A stretch of 64,000 nt of DNA from a bacterium (GTDB taxonomy: Bacteria > SAR324 > XYD2-FULL-50-16), in assembly GCA_018829445.1 (NCBI GenBank), contig JAHJTV010000043.1:117505-181504 (forward strand). Reading direction: 5' to 3'. Shown here piece after piece: positions 44,228 through 53,353 of this stretch. Made by a program: the position numbers and the translations under genes. The notes beneath the pieces are model-generated. The model was not told the origin of the DNA, searched no databases, and saw only the letters and a program-made list of their open reading frames with translations. Position 1 is the stretch's first letter. Each line of letters begins with the position of its first letter.

Positions 44228-45499
44228 ATGAAATTATTTGATGAATTACAAAAACGCGGTTTCATTGACCGTATGACTCATGAAGAATTACCGGAAAAAC
44301 TGAACAACGGCGGATTAACCTTTTATGTGGGATTCGATCCAACCGCCGATAGTATTCATGTTGGACATTTTGCCATGTTTAATCTGATGAGGATTCTGCA
44401 AAAGCACGGGCATATGCCGATTGGATTGATGGGCGGAGGAACCGGCATGATCGGAGATCCAGGCGGGAAAAGCGCTGAGCGAAACCTTTTATCACAGAAA
44501 GAGATTGAAGCGAATATCGCAGGAATCAAGGGACAATTGGCAAGATTTCTTGATTTTGAAAAAGGAAACAAAGCAATCCTGGTAAATAATTATGATTGGT
44601 TGGGGAAGTTTAACCTGATCGATTTCCTAAGGGATATCGGGAAACATTTTTCCGTCAATGCGATGATCACACGCGAATCCGTTAAAAACAGGTTAAATAG
44701 AGAGGGTGAAGGGATTTCATATACGGAATTCAGTTACATGCTACTTCAAGCATATGATTTTTATCAACTTAATGAAAAATACGACTGTGTTCTACAACTG
44801 GGGGGATCTGATCAATGGGGGAATATTGTCTCCGGAATAGACCTTACCAGGAGAATGGCAAATCGCCAGACGTACGGGATTACTATTCCACTCATTACAA
44901 AAGCGGATGGTAAAAAGTTCGGAAAATCTGAGCTGGGTACAGTCTGGTTGTCGGCAGAAAAGACATCACCTTATGAATTCTACCAGTTTTTTTTGAATCA
45001 GGCCGATGAGGATGTCATACGATTTCTGAAAGTATTTACTGAACTCGATTTGGATGAGATAGAAGAACTTGAGGAGTCTGTCAGAACAGAACCCCACAAG
45101 AGACTGGCTCAGAAGAGACTGGCTGAAGAGGCAACCCGGGTAGCCCATGGGGAGGAAGCTCTGGAGAAAGCAATAAAGGCATCCCGTGCACTATTTGGAG
45201 AGAAAATAGAAAACCTGGATGATGAACTGATTTCTCAAATCTTCAAAGATGTGCCCTCCATCCGGATCGATAAATCCCGATTAAAGGAGGGATTAAGTTT
45301 AATTGATGCTTTTGTGGAAAGCGACATCAGTAAGTCCAAAGGACAGGCCAGGAAATTGATACAATCGGGCGGAGCATATGTAAACAATATTTCCCAAAAG
45401 GATGTTGACTATATATTGACCGAAAATGATCTGTCTTCCCCTTCTTTCTTAATTATCAGGTCGGGGAAGAAAAACTATCGTCTTTTGAGCTTTGGTTAA
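44228..45499 (+). CDS. tyrS: Tyrosyl-tRNA synthetase
   Basis: A class I synthetase that charges tRNA-Tyr. It has the HIGH-type motif as H-V-G-H in the family block P-T-A-D-S-x-H-V-G-H, the tyrosine pocket around Q-A-Y-D-F-Y and Q-L-G-G-S-D-Q-W-G-N, the KMSKS equivalent as K-K-F-G-K-S-E, and a C-terminal S4 RNA-binding domain. The start at 44228 gives the usual TyrZ/TyrS-type N-terminus MKLFDELQKRG; the frame is open for 30 further codons upstream but that extension is not family-like. The 423-residue length is normal. Confidence 0.96.
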   Translation: MKLFDELQKRGFIDRMTHEELPEKLNNGGLTFYVGFDPTADSIHVGHFAMFNLMRILQKHGHMPIGLMGGGTGMIGDPGGKSAERNLLSQKEIEANIAGIKGQLARFLDFEKGNKAILVNNYDWLGKFNLIDFLRDIGKHFSVNAMITRESVKNRLNREGEGISYTEFSYMLLQAYDFYQLNEKYDCVLQLGGSDQWGNIVSGIDLTRRMANRQTYGITIPLITKADGKKFGKSELGTVWLSAEKTSPYEFYQFFLNQADEDVIRFLKVFTELDLDEIEELEESVRTEPHKRLAQKRLAEEATRVAHGEEALEKAIKASRALFGEKIENLDDELISQIFKDVPSIRIDKSRLKEGLSLIDAFVESDISKSKGQARKLIQSGGAYVNNISQKDVDYILTENDLSSPSFLIIRSGKKNYRLLSFG

Positions 45500-45556
45500 G
45501 GTCCTTGTGTTAGAAGCCGGCTTCCGGCAATTTAAAATCATTTATAATTGGTATCA

Positions 45557-46000
45557 ATGGTTGTCTCAAAATTGAAAATCAAATGTCATTACCCCGGAAT
45601 GCCGGTACCCGTGAAAGCTCATTCCGATGATAGTGGGTTGGATTTAACCCTGATCAAGGTTATCGAAAAACGTGATAACCTGTTTTTCTTTGATACCGGA
45701 GTATCAGTTGAACCTCCGCCGGGGTATTACACGGAACTGTTTCCACGTTCCAGTATTTACAAAACAGATTTTATGATGACCAATAGCGTTGGTGTGATAG
45801 ATGCCGGGTATCGGGGAATTTTATACCTGCCAATGAGATATCTCGGCAAAGGAGATGGATTATCCGAAGCCGAGAATCTGATCGGAACGAGGGTCGCCCA
45901 GCTTATCCTGAAAAAACTGGAACCGTTTGAAATCGAAATCGTGGGTGATCTTTCAAACTCTGAAAGGGGGGAAAAGGGATTTGGCAGCAGCGGGCATTAA
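45557..46000 (+). CDS. dut: dUTPase-like deoxyuridine triphosphate hydrolase
   Basis: The trimeric dUTPase fold converts dUTP to dUMP. Motifs seen are the D-S-G-L-D-L start (motif 1), P-R-S-S-I-Y (motif 2, usual sequence PRSG/SS), G-V-I-D-A-G-Y-R-G (motif 3), the R-V-A-Q-L-I-L strand (motif 4) and R-G-E-K-G-F-G-S-S-G (motif 5). About 20 residues lie between motifs 3 and 4 that are longer than in the standard enzyme. ATG at 45557 is preferred over the TTG at 45548. Its 3' end overlaps the following glycosyltransferase gene. Confidence 0.88.
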   Translation: MVVSKLKIKCHYPGMPVPVKAHSDDSGLDLTLIKVIEKRDNLFFFDTGVSVEPPPGYYTELFPRSSIYKTDFMMTNSVGVIDAGYRGILYLPMRYLGKGDGLSEAENLIGTRVAQLILKKLEPFEIEIVGDLSNSERGEKGFGSSGH

Positions 46001-47159
46001 ACAGGGGAACTATACAATAGATGATCTAAAAGATCTTAAAGTGGCCCTGGTTCATTACTGGCTGGTAACCTGGAGAGGAGGTGAAAAGGTACTGGCGTCT
46101 TTATTAAAGATTTTTCCAAAGGCTGATATTTACACCCTTTTTTATGATGAAAAAACCTGCCGACCTTATCTGGGGAACCATGCTGTACATGCCTCCTGTC
46201 TGAACCTGCCCAAACTGAGATTCCAGTACCAGAAAATATTTCCTCTCTATCCCCTCGGCATTCGATCCCTTAAACTGAAAAAAAAATATGACCTGATCTT
46301 CTCTTCCGAGTCGGGGCCTGCAAAGGGGATAGCCAATCCCGACAGAATTCCCCACATCTGTTATGTACACTCACCAATGCGGTATTGTTGGGGATTTACT
46401 GATATGTACCTGGAGGCGCTTCCCAAGTGGAGCCGGTCTATTGCAGCCTGGCAATTCAGGAAGTTGAAAGAATGGGATCTGACAACCATTGATAATGTAG
46501 ATTTTTACCTGGCAAATTCGGACAATGTCAAAGACCGCATCAAGCAATATTATGGCAAGGATGCAACAACCTGCTATCCTCCCATCGCCATGGATCTTTT
46601 TGCAGGTAACTCTAAACGCAGGATAGGAGATTACTATCTAAGTTTTGGCGCATTGACACCCTATAAGGGGATTCGACTTCTGGTGGAAACATTCAACAAA
46701 TTGAACAAGAAACTGATTGTGATAGGTGATGGGAGTGAAAAGAAAAAACTCCAGGCGATGGCAAACGACAATATTGAGTTTTTGGGCAGTCTCCCCTACG
46801 ATACTGTAGTGGAGTATATACAAAATACCAGGGCACTTCTGTTTCCAGGAGAAGAGGATTTTGGTTTGATCCCACTTGAGGTGATGTCACAGGGAGTGCC
46901 GGTTATTGCATATAAGAAAGGCGGTGCTTTGGAAACCGTTGTCGAAAATAGGAATGACATTAGTCGGTCTTCCGGCATATTCTTTGAACAACAGATAATA
47001 GACTCCTTACAAGAAGGACTGGAATATTTTGAATCAGTTGAAAGTGAATTTGATCCTGACTGGATAAGAAATCACGCAAGAGCTTTTGGTGAAGACCGAT
47101 TTATAGAAAAGATCTCGAGTCACATCTGTGATTTTTTAAATAATAGAATTTCGAAGTAA
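45981..47159 (+). CDS. Glycosyltransferase family 4 protein
   Basis: The protein has an N-terminal acceptor domain (K-V-A-L-V-H-Y-W...R-G-G-E-K-V-L) and a C-terminal GT-B donor domain (L-S-F-G-x-L-x-P-Y-K-G, L-I-V-I-G-D-G, then F-P-G-E-E-D-F-G-L-I-P-L-E-V-M-S-Q-G-V-P). GT4 enzymes transfer NDP-activated sugars with retention and often build O-antigen or capsule. TTG at 45981 is preferred: a purine-rich GGGGGGAAAAGGG precedes it and the gene then overlaps dut by 20 nt. A TTG at 45927 is further upstream. It starts an envelope-glycan group with the next two genes. Confidence 0.88.
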   Translation: MAAAGIKQGNYTIDDLKDLKVALVHYWLVTWRGGEKVLASLLKIFPKADIYTLFYDEKTCRPYLGNHAVHASCLNLPKLRFQYQKIFPLYPLGIRSLKLKKKYDLIFSSESGPAKGIANPDRIPHICYVHSPMRYCWGFTDMYLEALPKWSRSIAAWQFRKLKEWDLTTIDNVDFYLANSDNVKDRIKQYYGKDATTCYPPIAMDLFAGNSKRRIGDYYLSFGALTPYKGIRLLVETFNKLNKKLIVIGDGSEKKKLQAMANDNIEFLGSLPYDTVVEYIQNTRALLFPGEEDFGLIPLEVMSQGVPVIAYKKGGALETVVENRNDISRSSGIFFEQQIIDSLQEGLEYFESVESEFDPDWIRNHARAFGEDRFIEKISSHICDFLNNRISK

Positions 47160-47169
47160 CAGGTTCTTA

Positions 47170-48597
47170 ATGCTTAAGAAAAAAGCCCAGGTAATTATAA
47201 CCTTTTTGTTTCTGGCAGATATCTTTATTGTCGGATTTTGTTGGAACATCGCCTATTATGTCCGGTTTTACTGGTTAAATATACCGATTCCACTGTTGGG
47301 GATTGAAATTCCCTATGTAAATCCCGAAGAAATTCCCAGGTACAAAGAATATTTTAATGCAACCGGAGTTGTGGTAATTGCTGCGGCAATCTGCTTTGTG
47401 TATGGGAAAATGTATAATCCAAAGCGGATCTCTCAGTATAAAGGAGAGCTGAGAGCGGTCTTGAAGTCCAACATCTTTCTTTTTATCGTTTTGCTGGGGC
47501 TAACATTCTATTATCGCAGATTTTCCTATTCAAGAATCCAGTCTCTCTATTTTTTCCTTCTGACAGTAGGGTGCATCGGATCACTGAGAATAAGCGTCCG
47601 TTTGTTTTTGAGTTATTTAAGACGCACGGGGAAAAACCTCAGGAGAATCCTGATAATTGGGTCCGGTAAAACTGCGGTCACGTTTATTAAAAAAGTCCAT
47701 GATAATAAAAGACTGGGGTTTGATGTGATTGGGTTTTCATATGTGGATGATGGCAATTGTCAGGTTTCTCTGCCGTTTCTTGGCAATTTCGAGGAGCTTC
47801 CCCATATCCTTGAGAAAAAAGCGATTGATCAGGTTTTTATCTGCCTTGACTCGAACCAACAGTCACATCTGGAGGAGATCAACCACCAATTGGCGGAACA
47901 GGTGGTGGATATTCACATTGTTCCGGATATTTACCACACCCTGAATATTAATCCGGAAGTTCTAGATCTGGACGGCATGCCGGTAATAGCTCTCAGGCAA
48001 AGCACAATAGAGGGTTGGAATATGATCTTCAAACGGGCTTTTGATCTTGTGGGGGCAACCATCGCCATTATTGTTTTGCTCCCTGTCTGGATTATCCTGC
48101 CTATCCTGATCAAGTTGACCTCCCCGGGACCTGTTTTTTACCTTCAAGAACGGATGGGGCTTGATGGAAAATCATTTAATATGATTAAATTCAGATCAAT
48201 GAGAATTGACGCAGAGGAGGAAACAGGTGCAGTCTGGGCAAGAAAAGATGATGACAGAAAAACCCTGATTGGTGCTTTTATTAGAAAAACAAGCCTTGAT
48301 GAGATTCCGCAGTTTTTAAACGTAATGCGGGGATCCATGAGTCTGGTGGGGCCTCGACCGGAAAGACCCGTGTTTATAAAAGAATTTAAGAAGCAGATCC
48401 CCAATTATATGCTCAGGCATAAAATGAAAGCGGGAATTACCGGCTGGGCTCAGGTAAACGGATGGAGGGGAAATACATCCCTGGAAAAACGCATAGAATA
48501 CGATATTTATTACCTGACTCATTGGTCGATTTTGTTTGATATAAAAATATGTTTCATGACACTCTTTACTGGGATGATTAATCAAAACGCCTACTAA
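47170..48597 (+). CDS. Polyprenyl glycosylphosphotransferase (WbaP/WcaJ-type)
   Basis: This membrane enzyme moves a sugar 1-phosphate onto undecaprenyl phosphate, the first step of polysaccharide assembly. It has four N-terminal transmembrane helices (to about 145), a Rossmann-like CoA-binding-type domain (about 155-260), one more helix and the C-terminal catalytic domain with K-R-A-F-D-L, P-G-P-V-F-Y-x-Q-E-R, K-F-R-S-M, L-D-E-I-P-Q and G-P-R-P-E-R motifs. The 475-residue length is typical. It starts 10 nt after the GT4 gene. Confidence 0.93.
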   Translation: MLKKKAQVIITFLFLADIFIVGFCWNIAYYVRFYWLNIPIPLLGIEIPYVNPEEIPRYKEYFNATGVVVIAAAICFVYGKMYNPKRISQYKGELRAVLKSNIFLFIVLLGLTFYYRRFSYSRIQSLYFFLLTVGCIGSLRISVRLFLSYLRRTGKNLRRILIIGSGKTAVTFIKKVHDNKRLGFDVIGFSYVDDGNCQVSLPFLGNFEELPHILEKKAIDQVFICLDSNQQSHLEEINHQLAEQVVDIHIVPDIYHTLNINPEVLDLDGMPVIALRQSTIEGWNMIFKRAFDLVGATIAIIVLLPVWIILPILIKLTSPGPVFYLQERMGLDGKSFNMIKFRSMRIDAEEETGAVWARKDDDRKTLIGAFIRKTSLDEIPQFLNVMRGSMSLVGPRPERPVFIKEFKKQIPNYMLRHKMKAGITGWAQVNGWRGNTSLEKRIEYDIYYLTHWSILFDIKICFMTLFTGMINQNAY

Positions 48598-48710
48598 ACG
48601 GAGTGTGTAAGGAGATAATACTCTTTTTATGCGGAAGAGATTTCATCAAAAGGAGCAGATTCAATAAACAAGCTCGGGTGATTCTCGTTGGCTTCAATTG
48701 GGATTTTAAT

Positions 48711-49442
48711 ATGAAAGAAAAAAAAACAAGCAAGAACAGAAGAGTTAAACCGATTAAAAGGACTCCAACTCAATTTACAGTTGACCTGGATATTAAGGGG
48801 ATCATTCTGTTTATTGGTCTGGGGCTACTTACAGCCCTGGTCATCTTTTATCTTGGAATGATATTCGGAAAGGCTTCAAGAAATCCTAATGCTCACGTTA
48901 CCTCAAGTAAAGGCCAGTCTGAATTGAAAACCGTGACGGAAGAGGAGATCTCTACCAAAGACCTTGAAGTTTTTGATATCAGGTCCGATGGTGAGAAAGT
49001 GAAGAACCTTCAAAGTGATACAAAAAGTGCGCTAATCGAAGCTGATCGCATTATAAGTGAATCAAAGAATCAACTCACCACTCAAAAGACAGAAGAACCG
49101 GCACTGACCAAGACGAAAAGCCAGGAAGCTGCTGATCCTGTTGCAGAAGTCGCCCCAAAGAAACAATGGCCTGAACAGCAAGCAACCAGCAAAAGCCAAC
49201 AAGAATCATATACCGTTCAAGTTTTTGCCACCAAGGATAAGGATAAAGCCGATCGAATAGTCAGACTCTTAAGGCAGAAGGAGTTTGATGCTTATCTTGC
49301 GGAAGCTACAATCGAAAATCAAAAGATATATCGAGTCAGAGTCGGGAGAAAATCAAAAGCTGAGATTGCCCAGTTGAATGAGAAATTAAAAAGTGTAATT
49401 GGGGGAATGGGAATGAAGTCGAGGATTATTCAAATCAATTAG
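48711..49442 (+). CDS. SPOR-domain membrane protein
   Basis: The protein has a basic cytoplasmic N-terminus (about 25 residues), one transmembrane helix (about 35-55), a Lys/Glu/Thr-rich periplasmic linker and a C-terminal SPOR domain (S-Y-T-V-Q-V-F-A, then R-V-R-V-G). SPOR domains bind denuded septal glycan strands, so the protein is probably recruited to division sites. ATG at 48711 is chosen over the more upstream start at 48603 because the extension has no basic/topology logic. It follows the glycosylphosphotransferase and converges on the gene at 49451. Confidence 0.83.
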   Translation: MKEKKTSKNRRVKPIKRTPTQFTVDLDIKGIILFIGLGLLTALVIFYLGMIFGKASRNPNAHVTSSKGQSELKTVTEEEISTKDLEVFDIRSDGEKVKNLQSDTKSALIEADRIISESKNQLTTQKTEEPALTKTKSQEAADPVAEVAPKKQWPEQQATSKSQQESYTVQVFATKDKDKADRIVRLLRQKEFDAYLAEATIENQKIYRVRVGRKSKAEIAQLNEKLKSVIGGMGMKSRIIQIN

Positions 49443-49450
49443 ATATATTA

Positions 49451-50155
49451 TCAAATTGAATTCATATAGTTTCTCCAGTTAATCAGTTTTGCATTCTGCT
49501 GCTGCACGAACAGGGCTTCGATCTGCCAGTCACCGTTCTTCACTATACTCTTTAATCGATCCAGTTTGTTTTTATTGAGATAGCGATTGAAAACCGACGG
49601 CGTTATCCCATCCTTATCATTCTGCACAATATACATCAGTGCTTTTAATAGGGAGGAATCCTTAATTCGTTTTTGCACTTTGGACAAAAAGACAATTCGT
49701 TCAATCTCCGGATTGGTGTCAATCCACCTCATAATGATTTTAAAATTCTGGTATTTAAAGTATTTTTGACTGATATTTCTAAAAAATACATCCAGTCTGG
49801 TTGAATCATTCCTGCAACTGATTTCATGTTCTGTAATCTTTTTAGCAAGAATATAAACAATTTCAGGCTTTTCCTTTACTTTTTCCCGGAAAACGGCGAA
49901 AAACTTATCGCTTAGAATTCGCGTCAGGGACATGGTCAACCGTTTCTCCAGATCCTTTCCTGTGATATCATAATTCCTGCAGATCCTGTTAGCCAGGTAT
50001 TGCAGGAATCGCCCCTGGATCATATTGGCCAGAAACTGGCTATTGGTGTCATCTAATGTTGGAGTTCCCTCACAACCTTCAAACTGCTGGAGACAGTTCA
50101 GCATGGCTTTGGTGTAAGGGTTCAGTTGCGCAACTTCCATAACTGCTATGCTCAT
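49451..50155 (-). CDS. Unrecognised helical protein (234 aa)
   Basis: No domain is recognised. The sequence is mostly amphipathic helix, with a Cys-rich turn near residues 20-30 and no membrane segment. Its start codon overlaps the end of the aminotransferase remnant by 4 nt, so it was once coupled to that gene and may have kept its promoter or be read through from upstream. It converges on the SPOR gene with 8 nt between the stops. Confidence 0.6.
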   Translation of the reverse strand: MSIAVMEVAQLNPYTKAMLNCLQQFEGCEGTPTLDDTNSQFLANMIQGRFLQYLANRICRNYDITGKDLEKRLTMSLTRILSDKFFAVFREKVKEKPEIVYILAKKITEHEISCRNDSTRLDVFFRNISQKYFKYQNFKIIMRWIDTNPEIERIVFLSKVQKRIKDSSLLKALMYIVQNDKDGITPSVFNRYLNKNKLDRLKSIVKNGDWQIEALFVQQQNAKLINWRNYMNSI

Positions 50156-50553
50156 ATTAGCCGGTAGTGCTGTGCCAGTTTTGCGAAGAACGGCAACGAT
50201 CTTTCAATCATATCCGTATCGAAACAGTAAGCGATTCTGAAAAATCCCGGAGTACCAAAACCGGATCTCGGTACCAGCAGAAGATTAAACTCCTGGGCAG
50301 TCCTTACGAATACCTTATCATCATCAATTGGACATTTAGGGAAGAGATAAAATCCACCTTCGGGCTTTATACAATCAAAACCGCATTTCGTCAGATGCCC
50401 ATGTAGTATATCCCTGTTTTTCCTGTAGGGAGCTAAATCTACTTTGGCTGAGTCAACCATGGGGATGACATGTTGCCAAATCGCCTGAGCATTGGCGAAT
50501 CTTAATATACGTAATGCAATTACCGATCCCAAAATTATTGGTTGGTCTGTCAA
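50152..50553 (-). pseudogene. C-terminal remnant of a class I/II aminotransferase
   Basis: The 133 codons match only the last third of a pyridoxal-phosphate aminotransferase of the aspartate-aminotransferase fold: V-D-x-A-x-Y-x-x-x-R-D, the K-P-E-G-G-F-Y-L-F-P-K turn, G-S-G-F-G-x-P-G-F-F-R-I-A-Y-C and the final helix. The large domain with the PLP lysine, about 250 residues, is missing, and no frame upstream of 50553 continues it. The frame begins with TTG. It is therefore a truncated gene or pseudogene; the 4-nt overlap with the next gene is what is left of an operon. Confidence 0.82.
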
Positions 50554-50702
50554 TCATTTCAATAGCTTTAGTCATGGAATAGCGAGGTATGCACCTTTGT
50601 TACGTGTCCCCTTTTTCCATAACTAAAACTGCACAGGAATGACGTTTTAAAACCTTACCATATCCCCAAGTCTTAACGAAAAACAATACCCTAATCCCAA
50701 AA

Positions 50703-51557
50703 CTACAGGAGGTATTCCTTTGTTAGGGTATCTTTTAAGTATTCAAAAGCTTCATCAACATCGTCGAATATCTTGAAAAGGTTAAGATCCGTCTCACCGA
50801 TGACACCCCATTTTACCAGGTGATCAAAATTGATGAACCCCTCCCAGAACTCCTTACCAAACAGAATGATTGGGACGACTTTGTGAATCTTTTTAGTTTG
50901 TATGAGCGTCAATACTTCAAACAGCTCGTCCATCGTGCCAAAACCGCCGGGAAAGACGACCAGCCCTTTTGCCAGATAAGCAAACCAGAATTTTCTGATA
51001 AAAAAGTAATGGAAGACAAACGAGATGTCCGGAGATTGAAAGGGGTTGGGACTCTGCTCAAAAGGGAGACTGATATTTAATCCTACTGAACGTCCATTGG
51101 CGTTGGCCGCCCCCCTGTTTGAGGCCTCCATCATCCCTGGACCTCCACCGGAGCATACATAAAATCTGTTTTCTTTTTGGGGAATATTCAAAGACCATCG
51201 GGTCAGTTTTTCTGCCAGACTAACTGATGCTTCATAGTACTCAGAGAGCTTGACCTGCATTTTTGCTTTCTCATATTCTTCCTTTAGGTCATCTGTCTTT
51301 GATTCTTCCAGGTCCGATTTTATTGCTGCCAATTTTTTTTGGGCTTCCTCCATCGAGACAGATCTCGCTGATCCAAAAAAAACGACTGTGTTTTCTATCT
51401 GTTGCTCTTCAAAGCGTTGTTTAGGCGCAGTTAATTCGCATAAAATCCGAATATGCCTCGCTTCCGGACTATTTAGAAAATCTTGATTTTTATAGGTTTT
51501 TTCGTTGATAAAATTTGAAATATGCTTTGATTTGTTATTTTTTATCATATCAATCAA
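50703..51557 (-). CDS. LOG-family protein (TIGR00730 type)
   Basis: The 284-residue protein has the nucleotide-binding G-G-G-P-G-M-M-E-A and P-G-G-F-G-T-M-D-E-L-F-E motifs of the LOG/lysine-decarboxylase-like family, which contains cytokinin-activating phosphoribohydrolases and nucleotide 5'-monophosphate nucleosidases. Compared with the typical 180-220 residues it has a long N-terminal extension with a coiled Lys/Glu stretch (about 70-110). The biological substrate is not known. It precedes the aminotransferase remnant on the minus strand. Confidence 0.85.
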   Translation of the reverse strand: MIDMIKNNKSKHISNFINEKTYKNQDFLNSPEARHIRILCELTAPKQRFEEQQIENTVVFFGSARSVSMEEAQKKLAAIKSDLEESKTDDLKEEYEKAKMQVKLSEYYEASVSLAEKLTRWSLNIPQKENRFYVCSGGGPGMMEASNRGAANANGRSVGLNISLPFEQSPNPFQSPDISFVFHYFFIRKFWFAYLAKGLVVFPGGFGTMDELFEVLTLIQTKKIHKVVPIILFGKEFWEGFINFDHLVKWGVIGETDLNLFKIFDDVDEAFEYLKDTLTKEYLL

Positions 51558-51723
51558 TTGGAGAAAGAAAATCAGAGGTTTGTAATTTTATTGGAATGAA
51601 CATATTATGGCATTAATAAAACGTTATCTCCTTTAAAATCTGAATTCAATCCATATGCCGGATGATTGTGTTGACGATCATGAAAACCGTGATATTTATC
51701 AGTATCCTTGGGAGACAAGTGTC

Positions 51724-52263
51724 ATGCCACGATTGTTTGTAGCAATTGAGTTGCCAGAGTCGATAAAAGAGGGACTAAATGGCTTATGTTCTTACGGTAT
51801 ACAAGGTGTAAACTGGGTTAATCCTAACCAGTTTCATCTGTCACTTCGATTTATTGGAGAAGTAGACCAGGGAACATTTGACAATATCGCAGACACCCTA
51901 ATAAAAATTAAGGGAAAACCGTTTATGTTGAGCCTCACGGGCGTCGGCACTTTCCCGCAAGGAAAAAGCCCGAAGGTGATTTGGGCAGGTGTTACCAAAA
52001 ACGAACAGCTGATACACCTGCAGAAAAAAGTGGAAACCAGATTAAATCAAATCGGTATCCAGAAGGAGAAAAAACGATTTTCTCCACACATAACATTAGC
52101 AAGGGTTAAAGGTAAACTGCCGGGAAGAATCGGTGACTTTCTGGGATATCACAGTCTTTATCATTCCGGGGAATTTGAGGTGGATTCATTTCATCTGTTT
52201 TCCAGTGTGCTGAATCCAAAAGGTGCAATTTACAGGAAAGAACGGGAATACCCATTAATATAG
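51724..52263 (+). CDS. thpR: RNA 2',3'-cyclic phosphodiesterase ThpR (LigT)
   Basis: The 2H phosphoesterase fold is marked by two H-x-[T/S]-x motifs: H-L-S-L in the first half and H-I-T-L in the second. The enzyme opens 2',3'-cyclic phosphate ends of RNA. The start at 51724 has GGGAG 9 nt upstream and gives the family start M-P-R-L-F-V-A-I-E-L; 23 codons of open frame lie upstream. It is followed 20 nt later by smpB. Confidence 0.9.
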   Translation: MPRLFVAIELPESIKEGLNGLCSYGIQGVNWVNPNQFHLSLRFIGEVDQGTFDNIADTLIKIKGKPFMLSLTGVGTFPQGKSPKVIWAGVTKNEQLIHLQKKVETRLNQIGIQKEKKRFSPHITLARVKGKLPGRIGDFLGYHSLYHSGEFEVDSFHLFSSVLNPKGAIYRKEREYPLI

Positions 52264-52283
52264 GATTAAGCTTTAAACGAACT

Positions 52284-52736
52284 ATGGCAATAAAGAGCGT
52301 TGTTAGAAACCGAAAAGCATGGCATGAGTATGAAATCCTGGAGAAGTTTGAAGCCGGGATAGCTTTGGTTGGAACAGAAGTAAAAAGCATCAGGGAAGGA
52401 AAGGTAAAAATCACGGAAGCATACTGCAATATTGATGATCAACTACAGATAGACCTACTGGAAATGGAGATCAGCCAATATACATTCGGTAATATTCACA
52501 ACCACCAACCTAGAAGAAAACGAAAACTGCTGATGCATAAACGGGAAATTATCCGGCTGTTTTCAAAGGTGAAAGAAAAAGGATTGACGCTTGTCCCCTT
52601 AAGCATGTATTTTAAAGATGGTACCGTAAAAGTTGAAATAGCACTTTGTCGAGGGAAAAAGCTGCATGATAAACGAGCTTCTTTAAAAGACAAAGATGCA
52701 AAAATGGAAATTGATCGAGCAATGAAGAACCAATGA
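52284..52736 (+). CDS. smpB: tmRNA-binding protein SmpB
   Basis: SmpB binds tmRNA and delivers it to stalled ribosomes for trans-translation. The 150-residue protein has the start block H-x-Y-x-I-x-E-x-F-E-A-G-I-x-L-x-G-T-E-V-K-S, the central N-x-H-x-P-x-R-x-R-K-L-L and the basic C-terminal tail ending in D-R-A-M-K. The length is typical. It lies directly upstream of ssrA, a conserved pairing, with 22 nt between them. Confidence 0.96.
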   Translation: MAIKSVVRNRKAWHEYEILEKFEAGIALVGTEVKSIREGKVKITEAYCNIDDQLQIDLLEMEISQYTFGNIHNHQPRRKRKLLMHKREIIRLFSKVKEKGLTLVPLSMYFKDGTVKVEIALCRGKKLHDKRASLKDKDAKMEIDRAMKNQ

Positions 52737-52758
52737 TCGATTTTCTCAAGTCTCACCT

Positions 52759-53132
52759 GGGGGTGTCAAGGATTTCGACCTGGATGAGGTATTGATAGTG
52801 TCAGCAAGTAGTGGTTGGACGAAGGGCCACTGAAAAAATCGCCCAAATATTTTAATTGCTAAAAATAGCGACTATTCTCTGAATACTGCTGCAATAGCAG
52901 CGTAATTCGAGCGTGATGCCTGCGACGCCTGATAAGCAGGAGATCACGTCATTTTATCAGGCTCATCTTTTTCATACCCCATTTATGAAAGGGAGAAGTT
53001 TAATTGGGTAGCCTGACTTGAGCTTGTCAGTAAGCAAAACAGCCCAGGCGAGAAAAAAAAAACTGACTAAACTTGTAGAAAGCTATTGGTCCTGTCTTTG
53101 GGACGCGGGTTCAATTCCCGCCACCTCCACCA
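52759..53132 (+). ncRNA. ssrA: Transfer-messenger RNA (tmRNA)
   Basis: The 5' end GGGGGTG pairs with CACCTCC at 53122-53128 to form the acceptor stem, followed by A and the encoded CCA (53130-53132). The 5' conserved ATTTCGAC block and the T-arm (GCGGGTTCAATTCCCGC) match tmRNA. A 9-bp pseudoknot (GCCTGATAA with TTATCAGGC) lies after the tag frame. The tag frame most likely starts at 52870 (GAC) and ends with TAA at 52903-52905, encoding DYSLNTAAIAA. Total length is 374 nt. The 3' end is also the insertion site of the island that follows. Confidence 0.95.
52870..52905 (+). other. Proteolysis-tag reading frame of tmRNA
   Basis: After an AAAAATAGC stretch, twelve codons beginning with GAC and ending in TAA encode DYSLNTAAIAA. 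Most bacterial tags end in ALAA; this one ends in AIAA, and the resume codon is Asp rather than Ala or Gly. The frame one nucleotide earlier meets a stop after a few codons, which supports GAC as the resume codon. Confidence 0.7.
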
Positions 53133-53353
53133 CGCCTGCTTTGGAGCCTTAAGCCACGCTGCATAAGGCTTACAGGGCGATTCACTTACCTCAAAAATGC
53201 TCATTTTTGCATTTTTAGTCACACTCTAGGTAACACTCTACCAAAACCTCTCAGTTCAATATTGATAGGGCTTACAGGGAGATTTAGGCACTATTTATTG
53301 GTGCGTTTTCTTTTCCTTGTCGCAGGTAAAAGCGAAATTAAGAGAGGTTTGTT
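53133..53353. promoter_or_regulatory. Left attachment region with direct repeats
   Basis: This stretch joins the tmRNA end to the recombinase region. It contains a 7-bp inverted repeat (AGCCTTA 53145-53151 / TAAGGCT 53164-53170), two near-identical 16-mers starting GGCTTACAGGG at 53167 and 53269 (one mismatch, 102 bp apart), and a tandem ACACTCTA at 53221 and 53233. These are the kind of repeats expected for recombinase arm sites or an excisionase. Confidence 0.5.
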
